Shown here piece after piece: positions 8,581-16,186 of a DNA stretch of 38,970 nt. How positions within the stretch are numbered: position 1 is the first letter of the stretch; every line of letters begins with the position of its first letter. The notes beneath the pieces were generated by a model, which saw nothing but the letters and a program-made list of their open reading frames with translations, did no database searches and was not told the origin of the DNA. Source of the stretch: Flavicella sp964230805. GTDB taxonomy: Bacteria; Bacteroidota; Bacteroidia; Flavobacteriales; Flavobacteriaceae. The DNA is taken from NCBI GenBank assembly GCA_964230805.1, contig CAXRIA010000013.1, positions 1 to 38,970 on the forward strand. The letters run 5' to 3'. The translations under genes were made by a program, and so were the position numbers.

Positions 8581-9550
8581 CGTTAAAATTGGTTTCTAAT
8601 TTGCAATCGACCCATGTAAAAATCTTTCTTAAAACTCTTTTAGGCGCTAATTCTAAACTTTGAAAACAGACAAATTTTTTAGTTTTTACCCGGTCAAAAT
8701 ACCATAACTTAAAGAGAGTCTTCCAGTAATTATAAGACTGAAAATACACAAGATTGAAATTCTTCTCTAAAACGTAGGTATTACGCAAAACCTCTAAATG
8801 GTTGGATAATGAGGAAATGATAAACTGACTATTGTCTCTAAATCGATGTTTTATGTTGTTGTCTAAAAATTCAGGATTTTCATCAAAATATTTTATCAAG
8901 GTGGACCTTCGCACAGAAACAGGCGTATGATCTCTTCTTATGTATTTTTTAAATCCTAACAGTTTGGCACTCTTTTGTTGCGCTAATTTATAACCTGCTT
9001 TTTTGGCTTCTTCCTTTTTAATAAGCCCTTTGACTTGTGTAAATATTTTTCGAAAAAATTTGTCTTCATAAAAAGAATCCCATCGGCCTCTGATAATGGG
9101 TTTTTCTTGGATAAAAAAATCAGAAATTTCGGTTTTTCTCATCAAAAAAGTATCGTCGTTAAAAATGATAAATTTGTCCGATAAATTCGGTATTTGATAC
9201 AACATCGTTATGATAGAACAAGAATTAAATGTCGGCAAATAGGTTTTATAATCCCTAAAAATCACACTGTGATCTATCAGCTTCAACGTTACCCCATTTT
9301 CTTTGGCTATTTCTTGAAGTTTCGTAAAGTTTTTCGGTTGTTGGTTGTCGGTTACTAAAAAAATATTTTTTACGAATGTTGCGAATTTTACGATGGATAA
9401 AATGGTAATATCTACTTCATTGATCGAGTTGTAACGTGTAGAATCCTTTTTATTGGTCCAATCTATCTTCTTTTCTAAGAACTGATTGATTTTATTTCTC
9501 CAAACACTATCAGAGCTATCCACCCAAGTTATTACTGCATCAATTTTCAT
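8570..9550 (-). CDS. Stealth-family sugar-phosphate transferase (CR1-CR2-CR3)
   Basis: The 326-residue protein shows the conserved regions of the Stealth family, which is related to GlcNAc-1-phosphotransferases and capsule polymerases that transfer hexose-1-phosphate. CR1 is IDAVITWVDSSDSVW at the N-terminus. CR2 holds NIFLVTDNQQPKNF, the block LPTFNS and FIIFNDDTFL. CR3 is RRDHTPVSVRRS followed by HRFRD. I see no CR4. I chose the ATG at 9550 because CR1 begins directly after it; a TTG at 9574 would add eight residues. The role is probably in making a surface or exopolysaccharide with phosphodiester links. By hand count of four 60-base lines its GC is about 29%, lower than the roughly 40% in neighbouring cca and the ABC gene, which hints at transfer. 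Confidence 0.85.
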   Translation of the reverse strand: MKIDAVITWVDSSDSVWRNKINQFLEKKIDWTNKKDSTRYNSINEVDITILSIVKFATFVKNIFLVTDNQQPKNFTKLQEIAKENGVTLKLIDHSVIFRDYKTYLPTFNSCSIITMLYQIPNLSDKFIIFNDDTFLMRKTEISDFFIQEKPIIRGRWDSFYEDKFFRKIFTQVKGLIKKEEAKKAGYKLAQQKSAKLLGFKKYIRRDHTPVSVRRSTLIKYFDENPEFLDNNIKHRFRDNSQFIISSLSNHLEVLRNTYVLEKNFNLVYFQSYNYWKTLFKLWYFDRVKTKKFVCFQSLELAPKRVLRKIFTWVDCKLETNFNDAI

Positions 9551-9670
9551 ATTTTCCAAATATTGCCCGTACAAATAGAATCAAAGCCATCATTCTGATG
9601 AAGAAAATGCTTCTTGAACTGATTTTGTTTCTACTTACTTCTTGCGAAGATACATTTTTTAGACAAATGT

Positions 9671-9699
9671 TTGACCCGACTACAAAATGCTTATTTTTG
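9671..9699 (+). promoter_or_regulatory. Bacteroidota-type promoter for ruvX
   Basis: TTG (9671-9673) is followed after 18 bases by TATTTTTG (9692-9699), an exact match to TTG-N(17-23)-TAnnTTTG. Transcription would begin near 9706, about 15 bases before the TTG start codon of ruvX. Confidence 0.65.
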
Positions 9700-9720
9700 T
9701 GATGAAAAAAAACGAAACTT

Positions 9721-10131
9721 TTGGCAAAAATACTCGCTTTAGATTTTGGCATAAAAAGAACGGGAATTGCCGTTACCGACGATTTGCAAATCATCGCATC
9801 GGGTTTAGACACGGTGCCAACTAAGGAGCTACTCGTCTATTTAAAAAAATACCTTTCCAAAGAAACGATAGAACTCTTTGTGGTGGGCAAACCCAAACAA
9901 ATGAACAATACAGATAGTGAAAGCGAGGTATTGATTGCTAAATTCTTGGAAAAACTTTCCAAACAATTTCCGAACATTCCCATTCACAGAGAAGACGAAA
10001 GGTTCACCTCAAAAATGGCATTTCAAACCATGATTGACGGGGGTCTTAATAAAAAACAACGCCAGAACAAAGCGCTTGTAGACAAAATTAGTGCTACGAT
10101 TATTTTACAATCGTATTTGTACCACCGCTAA
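9721..10131 (+). CDS. ruvX: Putative pre-16S rRNA nuclease / Holliday junction resolvase RuvX (YqgF)
   Basis: The 136-residue protein has the RNase H-like YqgF fold. MAKILALDFGIKRTGIAVTD carries the first catalytic Asp8, FVVGKPKQ the second strand, HREDERFTS the conserved Glu/Arg block, and VDKISATIIL the last Asp. The family processes pre-16S rRNA ends or resolves DNA junctions; both roles have been proposed. The start is a TTG. In-frame TGA codons stand at 9700-9705, the catalytic Asp is at residue 8, and no ATG or GTG lies between, so TTG is the only usual initiator. An upstream ATG at 9702 is out of frame and would need loss of one A from an eight-A run. Peptide deformylase follows on the same strand. 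Confidence 0.9.
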   Translation: MAKILALDFGIKRTGIAVTDDLQIIASGLDTVPTKELLVYLKKYLSKETIELFVVGKPKQMNNTDSESEVLIAKFLEKLSKQFPNIPIHREDERFTSKMAFQTMIDGGLNKKQRQNKALVDKISATIILQSYLYHR

Positions 10132-10255
10132 AACTGTCTGTTGAATTTTAAACCGCAGAATATTTGCTTTCAGCAGCAATCTTTTTGTTTTCAAAACCAA
10201 CACTACCGCCCATTACATAATGCCAAAATAAGTTTTTTAGGCGCCCGATTCTTTG

Positions 10256-10263
10256 TATTTTTG
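10256..10263 (+). promoter_or_regulatory. Bacteroidota -7 box for def
   Basis: TATTTTTG matches TAnnTTTG and lies 28 bases before the ATG at 10292, in the 160-base gap after ruvX. No exact TTG -33 element is visible, and I see nothing else in that gap. Confidence 0.45.
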
Positions 10264-10291
10264 CCTTCGAACGAATTTTAAAATACAACGA

Positions 10292-10879
10292 ATGATTTTA
10301 CCCATTATAGCCTATGGAGACCCTGTCTTACGAAAAGTAGGCAAAGACATTGATGCGGATTATCCGGACTTGAAAAAATTAATTGCAGACATGAAAGAAA
10401 CCATGAAAAACGCGCATGGTGTTGGACTGGCTGCTCCTCAAATTGGGAAAGCCATTCGTTTGTTTTTGGTAGATGCACGTCCTTTTGCAGAAGATGAAGA
10501 ATTGGATAAAAAGGAACGAGAAACGCTCAAAAACTTCAACCACATATTCATCAATCCTAAAATTTTAGAAGAAGAAGGCGAAGAATGGGCATTTAGTGAG
10601 GGGTGTTTGAGCATCCCCGAAGTTCGTGAGGATGTTTTTAGAAAAGAAAAAATAACCATTCAATACTGCGATGAAAACTTTACAGAGCACACCAAAACTT
10701 TGGATGGCCTTGCCGCCCGTGTATTTCAACACGAATACGATCATATTGAAGGCATCTTATTTACTGACAAACTTTCCTCATTAAAAAAACGTTTGCTAAA
10801 GAAAAAGTTAGAAAACATTTCAAAGGGAAAAATCACAGCGGATTACAGAATGCGATTTCCAAAAATAAAAAAGAAATAA
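10292..10879 (+). CDS. def: Peptide deformylase
   Basis: This 195-residue metalloenzyme removes the formyl group from the N-terminal methionine of new proteins. All three motifs are present: GVGLAAPQIG (43-52), EGCLSIP with metal ligand Cys105, and QHEYDHIEG with ligands His147 and His151 and catalytic Glu148. I chose the ATG at 10292, which starts at MILPIIAYGDPVLRK as is usual in the family; the frame is open further upstream but adds no conserved sequence. The DUF5606 gene starts 19 bases after its stop, so the two are probably one transcript. Confidence 0.96.
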   Translation: MILPIIAYGDPVLRKVGKDIDADYPDLKKLIADMKETMKNAHGVGLAAPQIGKAIRLFLVDARPFAEDEELDKKERETLKNFNHIFINPKILEEEGEEWAFSEGCLSIPEVREDVFRKEKITIQYCDENFTEHTKTLDGLAARVFQHEYDHIEGILFTDKLSSLKKRLLKKKLENISKGKITADYRMRFPKIKKK

Positions 10880-10898
10880 CCAACTAAAACAATGCCCT

Positions 10899-11324
10899 AT
10901 GGGACTTACAAAAACAATTGCGATTGCAGGCAAACCCGGACTATTTACTATCATTTCACAATCCAAAGGAGGATTTATCGTGGCTTCTTTAGAGGGAAAT
11001 AAAAAGTTTCCAATTACAAATTCACACAACATCAGTGTGCTGAACGATATCGCGATCTATACCTATGGTGAAGAGGTGCCTTTGCGTGAAGTGTTTTTAA
11101 CTATCTTTAAAAAAGAAGAAGGAAAAGCGACGATCAGTCACAAGGAAAGCAACAAGACATTGCTCGCTTACTTTGCAGAAATACTTCCCGATTTTGATGA
11201 GGAACGCGTATATCCTTCCAATATTAAAAAAGTAATTCAGTGGTACAACTTGCTAATTGCTTCAAAATTTGACTTTGGTTCTATTGAAAGCGAAAAAAAA
11301 GCAGAAGAAGAAACCGCGCAATAA
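10899..11324 (+). CDS. DUF5606 domain-containing protein
   Basis: The 141-residue soluble protein matches the Bacteroidota family DUF5606, with the start MGLTKTIAIAGKPGLF, a central FPITNSHNISVLNDIAIYTY and the block KVIQWYNLLI near the end. The tail is rich in Glu and Lys. No catalytic motif, signal peptide or membrane helix is seen, and the function is unknown. Its link with def (19-base gap) and with mazG downstream is an arrangement I recall from other Flavobacteriaceae. A strong terminator follows it, so mazG is probably transcribed separately. Confidence 0.85.
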   Translation: MGLTKTIAIAGKPGLFTIISQSKGGFIVASLEGNKKFPITNSHNISVLNDIAIYTYGEEVPLREVFLTIFKKEEGKATISHKESNKTLLAYFAEILPDFDEERVYPSNIKKVIQWYNLLIASKFDFGSIESEKKAEEETAQ

Positions 11325-11344
11325 CAACAAAAGTATTTTCGAGG

Positions 11345-11389
11345 AGGTCTTAAAAGTAAAACACAGTACTTTTTAGACCTTTTTTTTTT
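11345..11389 (+). terminator. Rho-independent terminator after the DUF5606 gene
   Basis: The arm AGGTCTTAAAAGTA (11345-11358) pairs with TACTTTTTAGACCT (11367-11380), with one mismatch, around an 8-base loop, and a run of nine T follows. It ends the def-DUF5606 transcript. Confidence 0.9.
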
Positions 11390-11451
11390 GAAAAAAATAC
11401 CCTACTTTCATGGTCTATCAAATCCCGTAAAAACGCCCTATTGCACCTACT

Positions 11452-12231
11452 ATGAATACCCGAAAAGAACAATTAGCAGCGCTCAACAAATTACTTGACA
11501 TTATGGACGAACTGCGAGAAAAATGTCCTTGGGACAAAAAACAAACCTTGGAGTCTTTACGGCATCTAACTATTGAAGAGACCTATGAATTGGCGGATGC
11601 CATTCTCGATAACGATTTGGAAGAAGTCAAAAAAGAATTGGGAGATTTATTGCTTCACATTGTATTCTACGCTAAAATTGGCTCTGAAACCAATCATTTT
11701 GATATTGGCGATGTTGCCAATAAAATTTCAGAAAAATTAATTCACAGACATCCACATATTTATGGGGATGTAAAGGTAAATAGTGAAGAAGAGGTCAAGG
11801 AAAATTGGGAAAAATTAAAACTTAAAGAAGGTAAGAATTCTGTTTTGGAGGGCGTTCCAAAATCACTCCCTGCCATGGTAAAAGCAAATCGAATTCAAGA
11901 CAAGGTAGCCGGTGTCGGATTTGATTGGGAACATCCAGAACAAGTTTGGAAAAAAGTACAAGAAGAACTGTCAGAATTGAATACAGAAATTAAAAAAGGA
12001 AACTCAAAACAGATCGAATCAGAATTTGGAGATGTCTTATTTTCCATGATCAATTACGCTCGTTTTATCGGTGTCAATCCAGAAAATGCTTTGGAAAAAA
12101 CCAACAAAAAATTTAGCAATCGATTTCAATTCTTAGAAAAAGCTGCCAAAAAGGAAAACAAAGAACTTTCTGAAATGACCTTGAATGAAATGGATGTGTA
12201 CTGGGAACAATCCAAAGAATTTTTTAAGTAA
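11452..12231 (+). CDS. mazG: Nucleoside triphosphate pyrophosphohydrolase MazG
   Basis: The 259-residue protein has two MazG domains in tandem, the full-length form that hydrolyses NTPs to NMP and pyrophosphate and helps clear non-canonical nucleotides. The first domain has the KCPWDKKQTLESLRHLTIEE block, metal ligands Glu42/43 and Glu46 (IEETYE) and Glu62/Asp65 (ELGD). The second repeats the pattern with EELSEL and EFGDVLFSMINYARF. Both metal sites look intact, although only one domain is usually catalytic. The stop is 4 bases before the ATG of the dehydrogenase gene, so the two are co-transcribed. Confidence 0.95.
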   Translation: MNTRKEQLAALNKLLDIMDELREKCPWDKKQTLESLRHLTIEETYELADAILDNDLEEVKKELGDLLLHIVFYAKIGSETNHFDIGDVANKISEKLIHRHPHIYGDVKVNSEEEVKENWEKLKLKEGKNSVLEGVPKSLPAMVKANRIQDKVAGVGFDWEHPEQVWKKVQEELSELNTEIKKGNSKQIESEFGDVLFSMINYARFIGVNPENALEKTNKKFSNRFQFLEKAAKKENKELSEMTLNEMDVYWEQSKEFFK

Positions 12232-12235
12232 ACAC

Positions 12236-12973
12236 ATGAATCAAAAAAAGATTGCCATCATAACAGGGGGGAGTAAAGGAATCGGAGCTGCTTTGGTCCA
12301 TCGCTATGCGCTCCATGATTTTTTCATTTATTCCTTATCAAGAACAGCCGCTGATCAACACCCCGCTGTGACCTCCATATTGGTCGATTTGTCTGACCCA
12401 ATAAATGCAACAGAAGTTTTCGATGAATTGTTGGAAAAAGTGAAGACCCAGAATCCTGTAGAAATCGTTTTTATAAACAATGCCGGTTCCTTAGGCGAGA
12501 TGGCCCCTATTGAAAAAAACACGCCAGTGAGTGTTCAAAAGACCATTGCCCTCAACACCACAACACCCATTTGCCTTTCGAGTCGTTTTATCAAACAACT
12601 AAAGGATTGCAAGGCCTCCAAAAGAATTTTAAACATTTCTTCCGGGGCCGCAAAAAAATCCTACGAGGGATGGACTGTTTATTGTTCTTCAAAAGCAGCG
12701 CTTGATATGGCGACAAAAACCATGGCTCTGGAACAAAATTCTGAAAAACGACCCGTAAAAATCAATGCTATTTACCCTGGTGTCGTGGAAACCGAAATGC
12801 AACATCAAATCAGAAATACCTCGGAAAAAGAGTTTAAAAATGCAAAACGTTTTATCCAATTGAAAGAAGACAACAAATTATTTTCTACAAAAGAAGTCGC
12901 TGAAAAAATATACCAGCTCGACATCAATTCCGTTTTAGAAAACGGAGTCATTGTCGATATTCGAGAACTCTAA
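12236..12973 (+). CDS. Short-chain dehydrogenase/reductase, sepiapterin reductase-like
   Basis: The 245-residue protein is a classical SDR with an N-terminal Rossmann fold. The NAD(P)-binding motif TGGSKGIG is at residues 10-17, NNAG lies in the middle, and the catalytic pair Tyr149-x3-Lys153 is in YCSSKAA with a Ser-rich NISSGAA strand before it. The length and the late segment IYPGVVETEMQ resemble sepiapterin reductase or benzil reductase-type SDRs, but the substrate cannot be read from sequence. I chose the ATG at 12236, directly after the mazG stop; the frame is open upstream inside mazG. It converges with the Fe-S protein gene across 16 bases with no clear terminator. Confidence 0.9.
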   Translation: MNQKKIAIITGGSKGIGAALVHRYALHDFFIYSLSRTAADQHPAVTSILVDLSDPINATEVFDELLEKVKTQNPVEIVFINNAGSLGEMAPIEKNTPVSVQKTIALNTTTPICLSSRFIKQLKDCKASKRILNISSGAAKKSYEGWTVYCSSKAALDMATKTMALEQNSEKRPVKINAIYPGVVETEMQHQIRNTSEKEFKNAKRFIQLKEDNKLFSTKEVAEKIYQLDINSVLENGVIVDIREL

Positions 12974-12989
12974 AAAAAGTAAAAAACGT

Positions 12990-13769
12990 TTACAGATCTT
13001 GGGCCTTTGCGATCATTTCCGAAATATCCATCACTTCAATACTGGCTTCTTTTTGTTTGTTTTTCACACCATCGGTCATCATGGTATTGCAAAACGGACA
13101 GCCTGTTGCAATGATATCGGGTTGCACTGACAGCGCCTGTTCTGTACGCAAAATATTGACTTCCTTGTTTCCTTTTTCTGCATCTTTAAACATTTGTGCG
13201 CCTCCGGCACCGCAGCACAAACCATTTTTTCTACAGTTTTTCATCTCCACCAATTCTGCTTCCAACTTTCGAATCAATTCTCTTGGAGCTTCATACACCT
13301 CATTTGCTCGACCGAGATAACAGGGGTCGTGAAACGTAATTTTTCTTCCTTTGTAAGAACCTCCTTCCACTGTCAACTTTCCCTCATCTAAAAGCGACTT
13401 TAAAAATTGTGTGTGATGCATTACTTCATAAGAACCTCCCAATTCAGGGTATTCATTCTTAATGGTATTGAAACAATGAGGGCACGCTGTAATGATTTTT
13501 TTCACCTCATAGGCATTCATTACTTCAATATTTGCCATGGCTTGCATCTGAAACAAAAACTCGTTCCCTGCTCGTTTGGCAGGGTCGCCAGTACAACTTT
13601 CTTCGGCTCCCAAAACGGCAAAATCTACCTTTGCTTTGTTTAAAATTTTCACAAATGCCTTGGTAATTTTCTTTGCTCTTTCGTCGAAACTTCCTGCGCA
13701 TCCCACCCAAAACAATACTTCGGGTTGTTTTCCTTGCGCCATCATTTCTGCCATTGTAGGTACGTTCAT
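12990..13769 (-). CDS. CCG-domain (Fe-S)-binding protein, HdrB/GlpC-like
   Basis: With the ATG at 13769 the protein has 259 residues and two cysteine-rich CCG (DUF224) domains. Domain one has Cys24 (WVGCAGS), Cys59 (ESCTGDP) and Cys96/Cys99 (CPHC). Domain two has Cys150 (DPCYLGR), Cys185/186 (LCCGAGG) and Cys224/227 (CPFC). Domain one lacks the second Cys of the CC pair. Such subunits carry Fe-S clusters in heterodisulfide reductase B, GlpC and LutA-type proteins. It lies just after a membrane ferredoxin-type gene, so the two probably form an electron-transfer complex at the inner membrane with an unknown partner. A GTG at 13805 would add 12 residues and is a possible alternative start. Confidence 0.88.
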   Translation of the reverse strand: MNVPTMAEMMAQGKQPEVLFWVGCAGSFDERAKKITKAFVKILNKAKVDFAVLGAEESCTGDPAKRAGNEFLFQMQAMANIEVMNAYEVKKIITACPHCFNTIKNEYPELGGSYEVMHHTQFLKSLLDEGKLTVEGGSYKGRKITFHDPCYLGRANEVYEAPRELIRKLEAELVEMKNCRKNGLCCGAGGAQMFKDAEKGNKEVNILRTEQALSVQPDIIATGCPFCNTMMTDGVKNKQKEASIEVMDISEMIAKAQDL

Positions 13770-13839
13770 ATTTTTTGATTTTGAGCTGTGAATTTTAAGG
13801 GCCACACAAGTAAGGAAGCCTTAAAATTCAAAACTAATT

Positions 13840-15141
13840 TTATTCATCTTTCCAATTCAAGCGGTCCATTTGATTGTAGGGCCATGGCGCTCCATTGTTT
13901 TCAATATTCGTCATCATGTTATTCAACTCTTGTGGAGCCGCAGATTCCTCCATTACCAAATATTGACGCATGTCCATAATAATGGATAGCGGATCAATAT
14001 TTACAGGACACTCTTCCACACAGGCATTGCAACTTGTACACGCCCACAGCTCTTCTGGACTGATATAATCTCGTAACAACTGTTTTCCGTCTTCTTTAAA
14101 TTCGCCACCATTTGCATCGATATTTTTTCCGACTTCTTCCAATCGATCGCGGGTTTTCATCATGATAGCTCTCGGAGACAACTCTTTACCTGTTTGATTT
14201 GCTGGACAGACGGAAGAACAGCGTCCACATTCGGTACAGGTATAAGCATTCATTAACTGCACCCAATTCAAATCAGCGACATCACTAGCCCCAAATTTCT
14301 CAGGCTCTGCTGTGTCATCTTCAGAAACGGCATAAGGATCTGCATTGGGGTCCATCATGGTTTGTACTTCTTTTGTGACTGTAGCATTGTTGGTGAATTT
14401 TCCTTGGGCATTTAAATTGGCAAAATACGTATTCGGAAAAGCCAGTAAAATGTGTAGATGTTTGGAATAATACAAGTAGTTCAGGAAAATTAAAATCCCC
14501 ACAATATGCAACCACCAAGCCGTTCTCTCAATCAAATGATTGGTTTCCATTGAAAAATCCGTGAACAATGGGGTTAGAAATTTGCTAATCGTGTTTCCCG
14601 AATTCATCTCTTGAAAAGGAAGATCTGTGGCGTTCATTACCAAAAACAGGGTCATCAGTACAATTTCAAAATACAAGATCAGATTTCCGTCTTTTTTTGG
14701 CCATTCCGTCATCTCCTTCTGCCAAAAACGTTTTATTTTGACCACATTTCTACGTGTCCAAAAGAATACAACTGCTACCAAAACCAAAAGCGCCAATACT
14801 TCAAAACTACCAATTAAGAAACCGTAAAAGTCACCCATAAAAGAAAACAATCGATGGGTACCCAAAATACCGTCTAGGATAATTTCTAGAACTTCTATAT
14901 TGATAATAATAAAGCCTACGTACACCACAACATGCAACATTCCAGAGATCGGTCGGCGCACCATTTTGGTTTGACCCAACGCGATTTTTATCATGTTCGA
15001 CCAACGCTCTTTGGATCGATCGGTTCTGTCAATAGCTCTCCCTAGCTGAATATTCCGTTTGAGTCTCTTTAAGTTTTTTGAAAAAAAACCAATCCCTAAA
15101 ATCAGTAAAAGGGTAAAAACAATATTTGGGGCGTACTGCAT
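13840..15141 (-). CDS. Membrane-bound 4Fe-4S (Fe-S)-binding protein
   Basis: The 433-residue protein has five predicted membrane helices (about 5-21, 66-88, 105-128, 153-172, 208-225), then a soluble C-terminal part with two 4Fe-4S motifs: Cys302-x2-Cys305-x2-Cys308-x3-Cys312 and Cys368-x2-Cys371-x2-Cys374-x3-Cys378. This layout resembles HdrC/GlpC-like or DsrM-like quinone-linked electron carriers. It may pass electrons between the quinone pool and the CCG-domain protein encoded directly downstream. The electron donor or acceptor is not visible. It follows the MlaD-like gene by 11 bases, within the amidase operon. Confidence 0.88.
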   Translation of the reverse strand: MQYAPNIVFTLLLILGIGFFSKNLKRLKRNIQLGRAIDRTDRSKERWSNMIKIALGQTKMVRRPISGMLHVVVYVGFIIINIEVLEIILDGILGTHRLFSFMGDFYGFLIGSFEVLALLVLVAVVFFWTRRNVVKIKRFWQKEMTEWPKKDGNLILYFEIVLMTLFLVMNATDLPFQEMNSGNTISKFLTPLFTDFSMETNHLIERTAWWLHIVGILIFLNYLYYSKHLHILLAFPNTYFANLNAQGKFTNNATVTKEVQTMMDPNADPYAVSEDDTAEPEKFGASDVADLNWVQLMNAYTCTECGRCSSVCPANQTGKELSPRAIMMKTRDRLEEVGKNIDANGGEFKEDGKQLLRDYISPEELWACTSCNACVEECPVNIDPLSIIMDMRQYLVMEESAAPQELNNMMTNIENNGAPWPYNQMDRLNWKDE

Positions 15142-15152
15142 GTTTTGTTTGT

Positions 15153-16109
15153 TTATTTTACATCAAATTCTTGATAGCCTTTGTCTTTTTTTCCAAAAAG
15201 AGAAAAATGTACGAAGCGTTTCGGGTGTAATTTTATGTCTCGAAGCAACGCCTCTAATTCTTTCGACGCATTGGTCAAATTGTTATAAAGAACTTCATCT
15301 TTCATCAGTTTTCCAAAAGTTCCCTCACCTTGATTGATTCGATTTGTAATCAATTGAATATCCGCCATGGTGCTTTCTGCACGACTTACCAGTGCTCCCA
15401 TTTGAACCTGGGTCAATGTATCCGAAAATTTAGACAAATTACTCGTTATTTTTTCAGCATTTACGAGCGTTTTCTTTACGGATTGTCTGTTTTCCGCCAC
15501 AATAGAATCCGCATTTTTGGCCGTATTTTCAAAGGTCGTCATGGTTCCTTTGAAGGATCGAATACTCTCTTTCAAGTTCTGTATGGTCCTTTTATCCAAA
15601 GCATCGTTGAGGTGCACCAAAAGAGAATCTGCGCTTACGATAACACTTTCTAATTTTGCCTGCAAAGGGTTCAATTTTTCTCCTACGGAAGAAAGCATAT
15701 CCGACTCAATTTCTCCGGCCAAATAATCTCCCGGCACTGCTGTCTCCCCATCATACGAAGGTATCACCGCCAGAGATTTTCCTCCCATCAAACTCGCGCT
15801 GTAAATTTTTGCAATGCTGTTTTTAGAGAATTGAAAATTGTTTTCTACTGTAAATTCGACCACCAACTGCCCTTTTTTATTGACGTCTTCATTGAAAGAG
15901 ATGCCCACCACTTTTCCTACTTCATACCCATTGATGGTGACCATACTTGCGGTGTTCAAACCTTGCACATTGTTGTATTCTGTAAAATAGGAATGAGAAG
16001 TTCCCTCAAACAAATTGTGTCCTTTTAAATAACTGTATCCCCAAACAAAAAGTGCCGCAATAACGACCACAACTACGCCTGTCTTGAATTCTCTTGAAAA
16101 TGTACTCAT
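15153..16109 (-). CDS. MlaD-like MCE family protein
   Basis: The 318-residue protein has a short cytoplasmic N-terminus, one signal-anchor helix (about 11-28) and an MCE domain (about 38-115) including YFTEYNNVQGLNTASMVTIN and GYEVGKVVGI. A long, largely helical C-terminal part follows. MlaD-type proteins form hexameric rings in the periplasm that carry phospholipids between the membranes with an MlaE permease and MlaF ATPase. Neither of those is in this operon, so they must be encoded elsewhere if used. It is placed between the amidase and the membrane Fe-S gene on one strand. Confidence 0.92.
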   Translation of the reverse strand: MSTFSREFKTGVVVVVIAALFVWGYSYLKGHNLFEGTSHSYFTEYNNVQGLNTASMVTINGYEVGKVVGISFNEDVNKKGQLVVEFTVENNFQFSKNSIAKIYSASLMGGKSLAVIPSYDGETAVPGDYLAGEIESDMLSSVGEKLNPLQAKLESVIVSADSLLVHLNDALDKRTIQNLKESIRSFKGTMTTFENTAKNADSIVAENRQSVKKTLVNAEKITSNLSKFSDTLTQVQMGALVSRAESTMADIQLITNRINQGEGTFGKLMKDEVLYNNLTNASKELEALLRDIKLHPKRFVHFSLFGKKDKGYQEFDVK

Positions 16110-16186
16110 ATATTTTTTTTATAAAACAAAACTACTAATAATTTATTTGAGTAAAAATGGAACCTGTTGAAACTTTTATTTCTGTG

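Noticed and set aside
9702..9721. Frameshift at the eight-A run as an explanation for the missing ATG of ruvX.
   Set aside because: The TTG start gives the exact family N-terminus (MAKILALDFG) and a fitting promoter distance, so no error is needed, though it cannot be fully excluded.
13769..13805. GTG start at 13805 for the CCG-domain protein.
   Set aside because: The extra 12 residues carry no family sequence and the ATG at 13769 is normal; kept only as an alternative.
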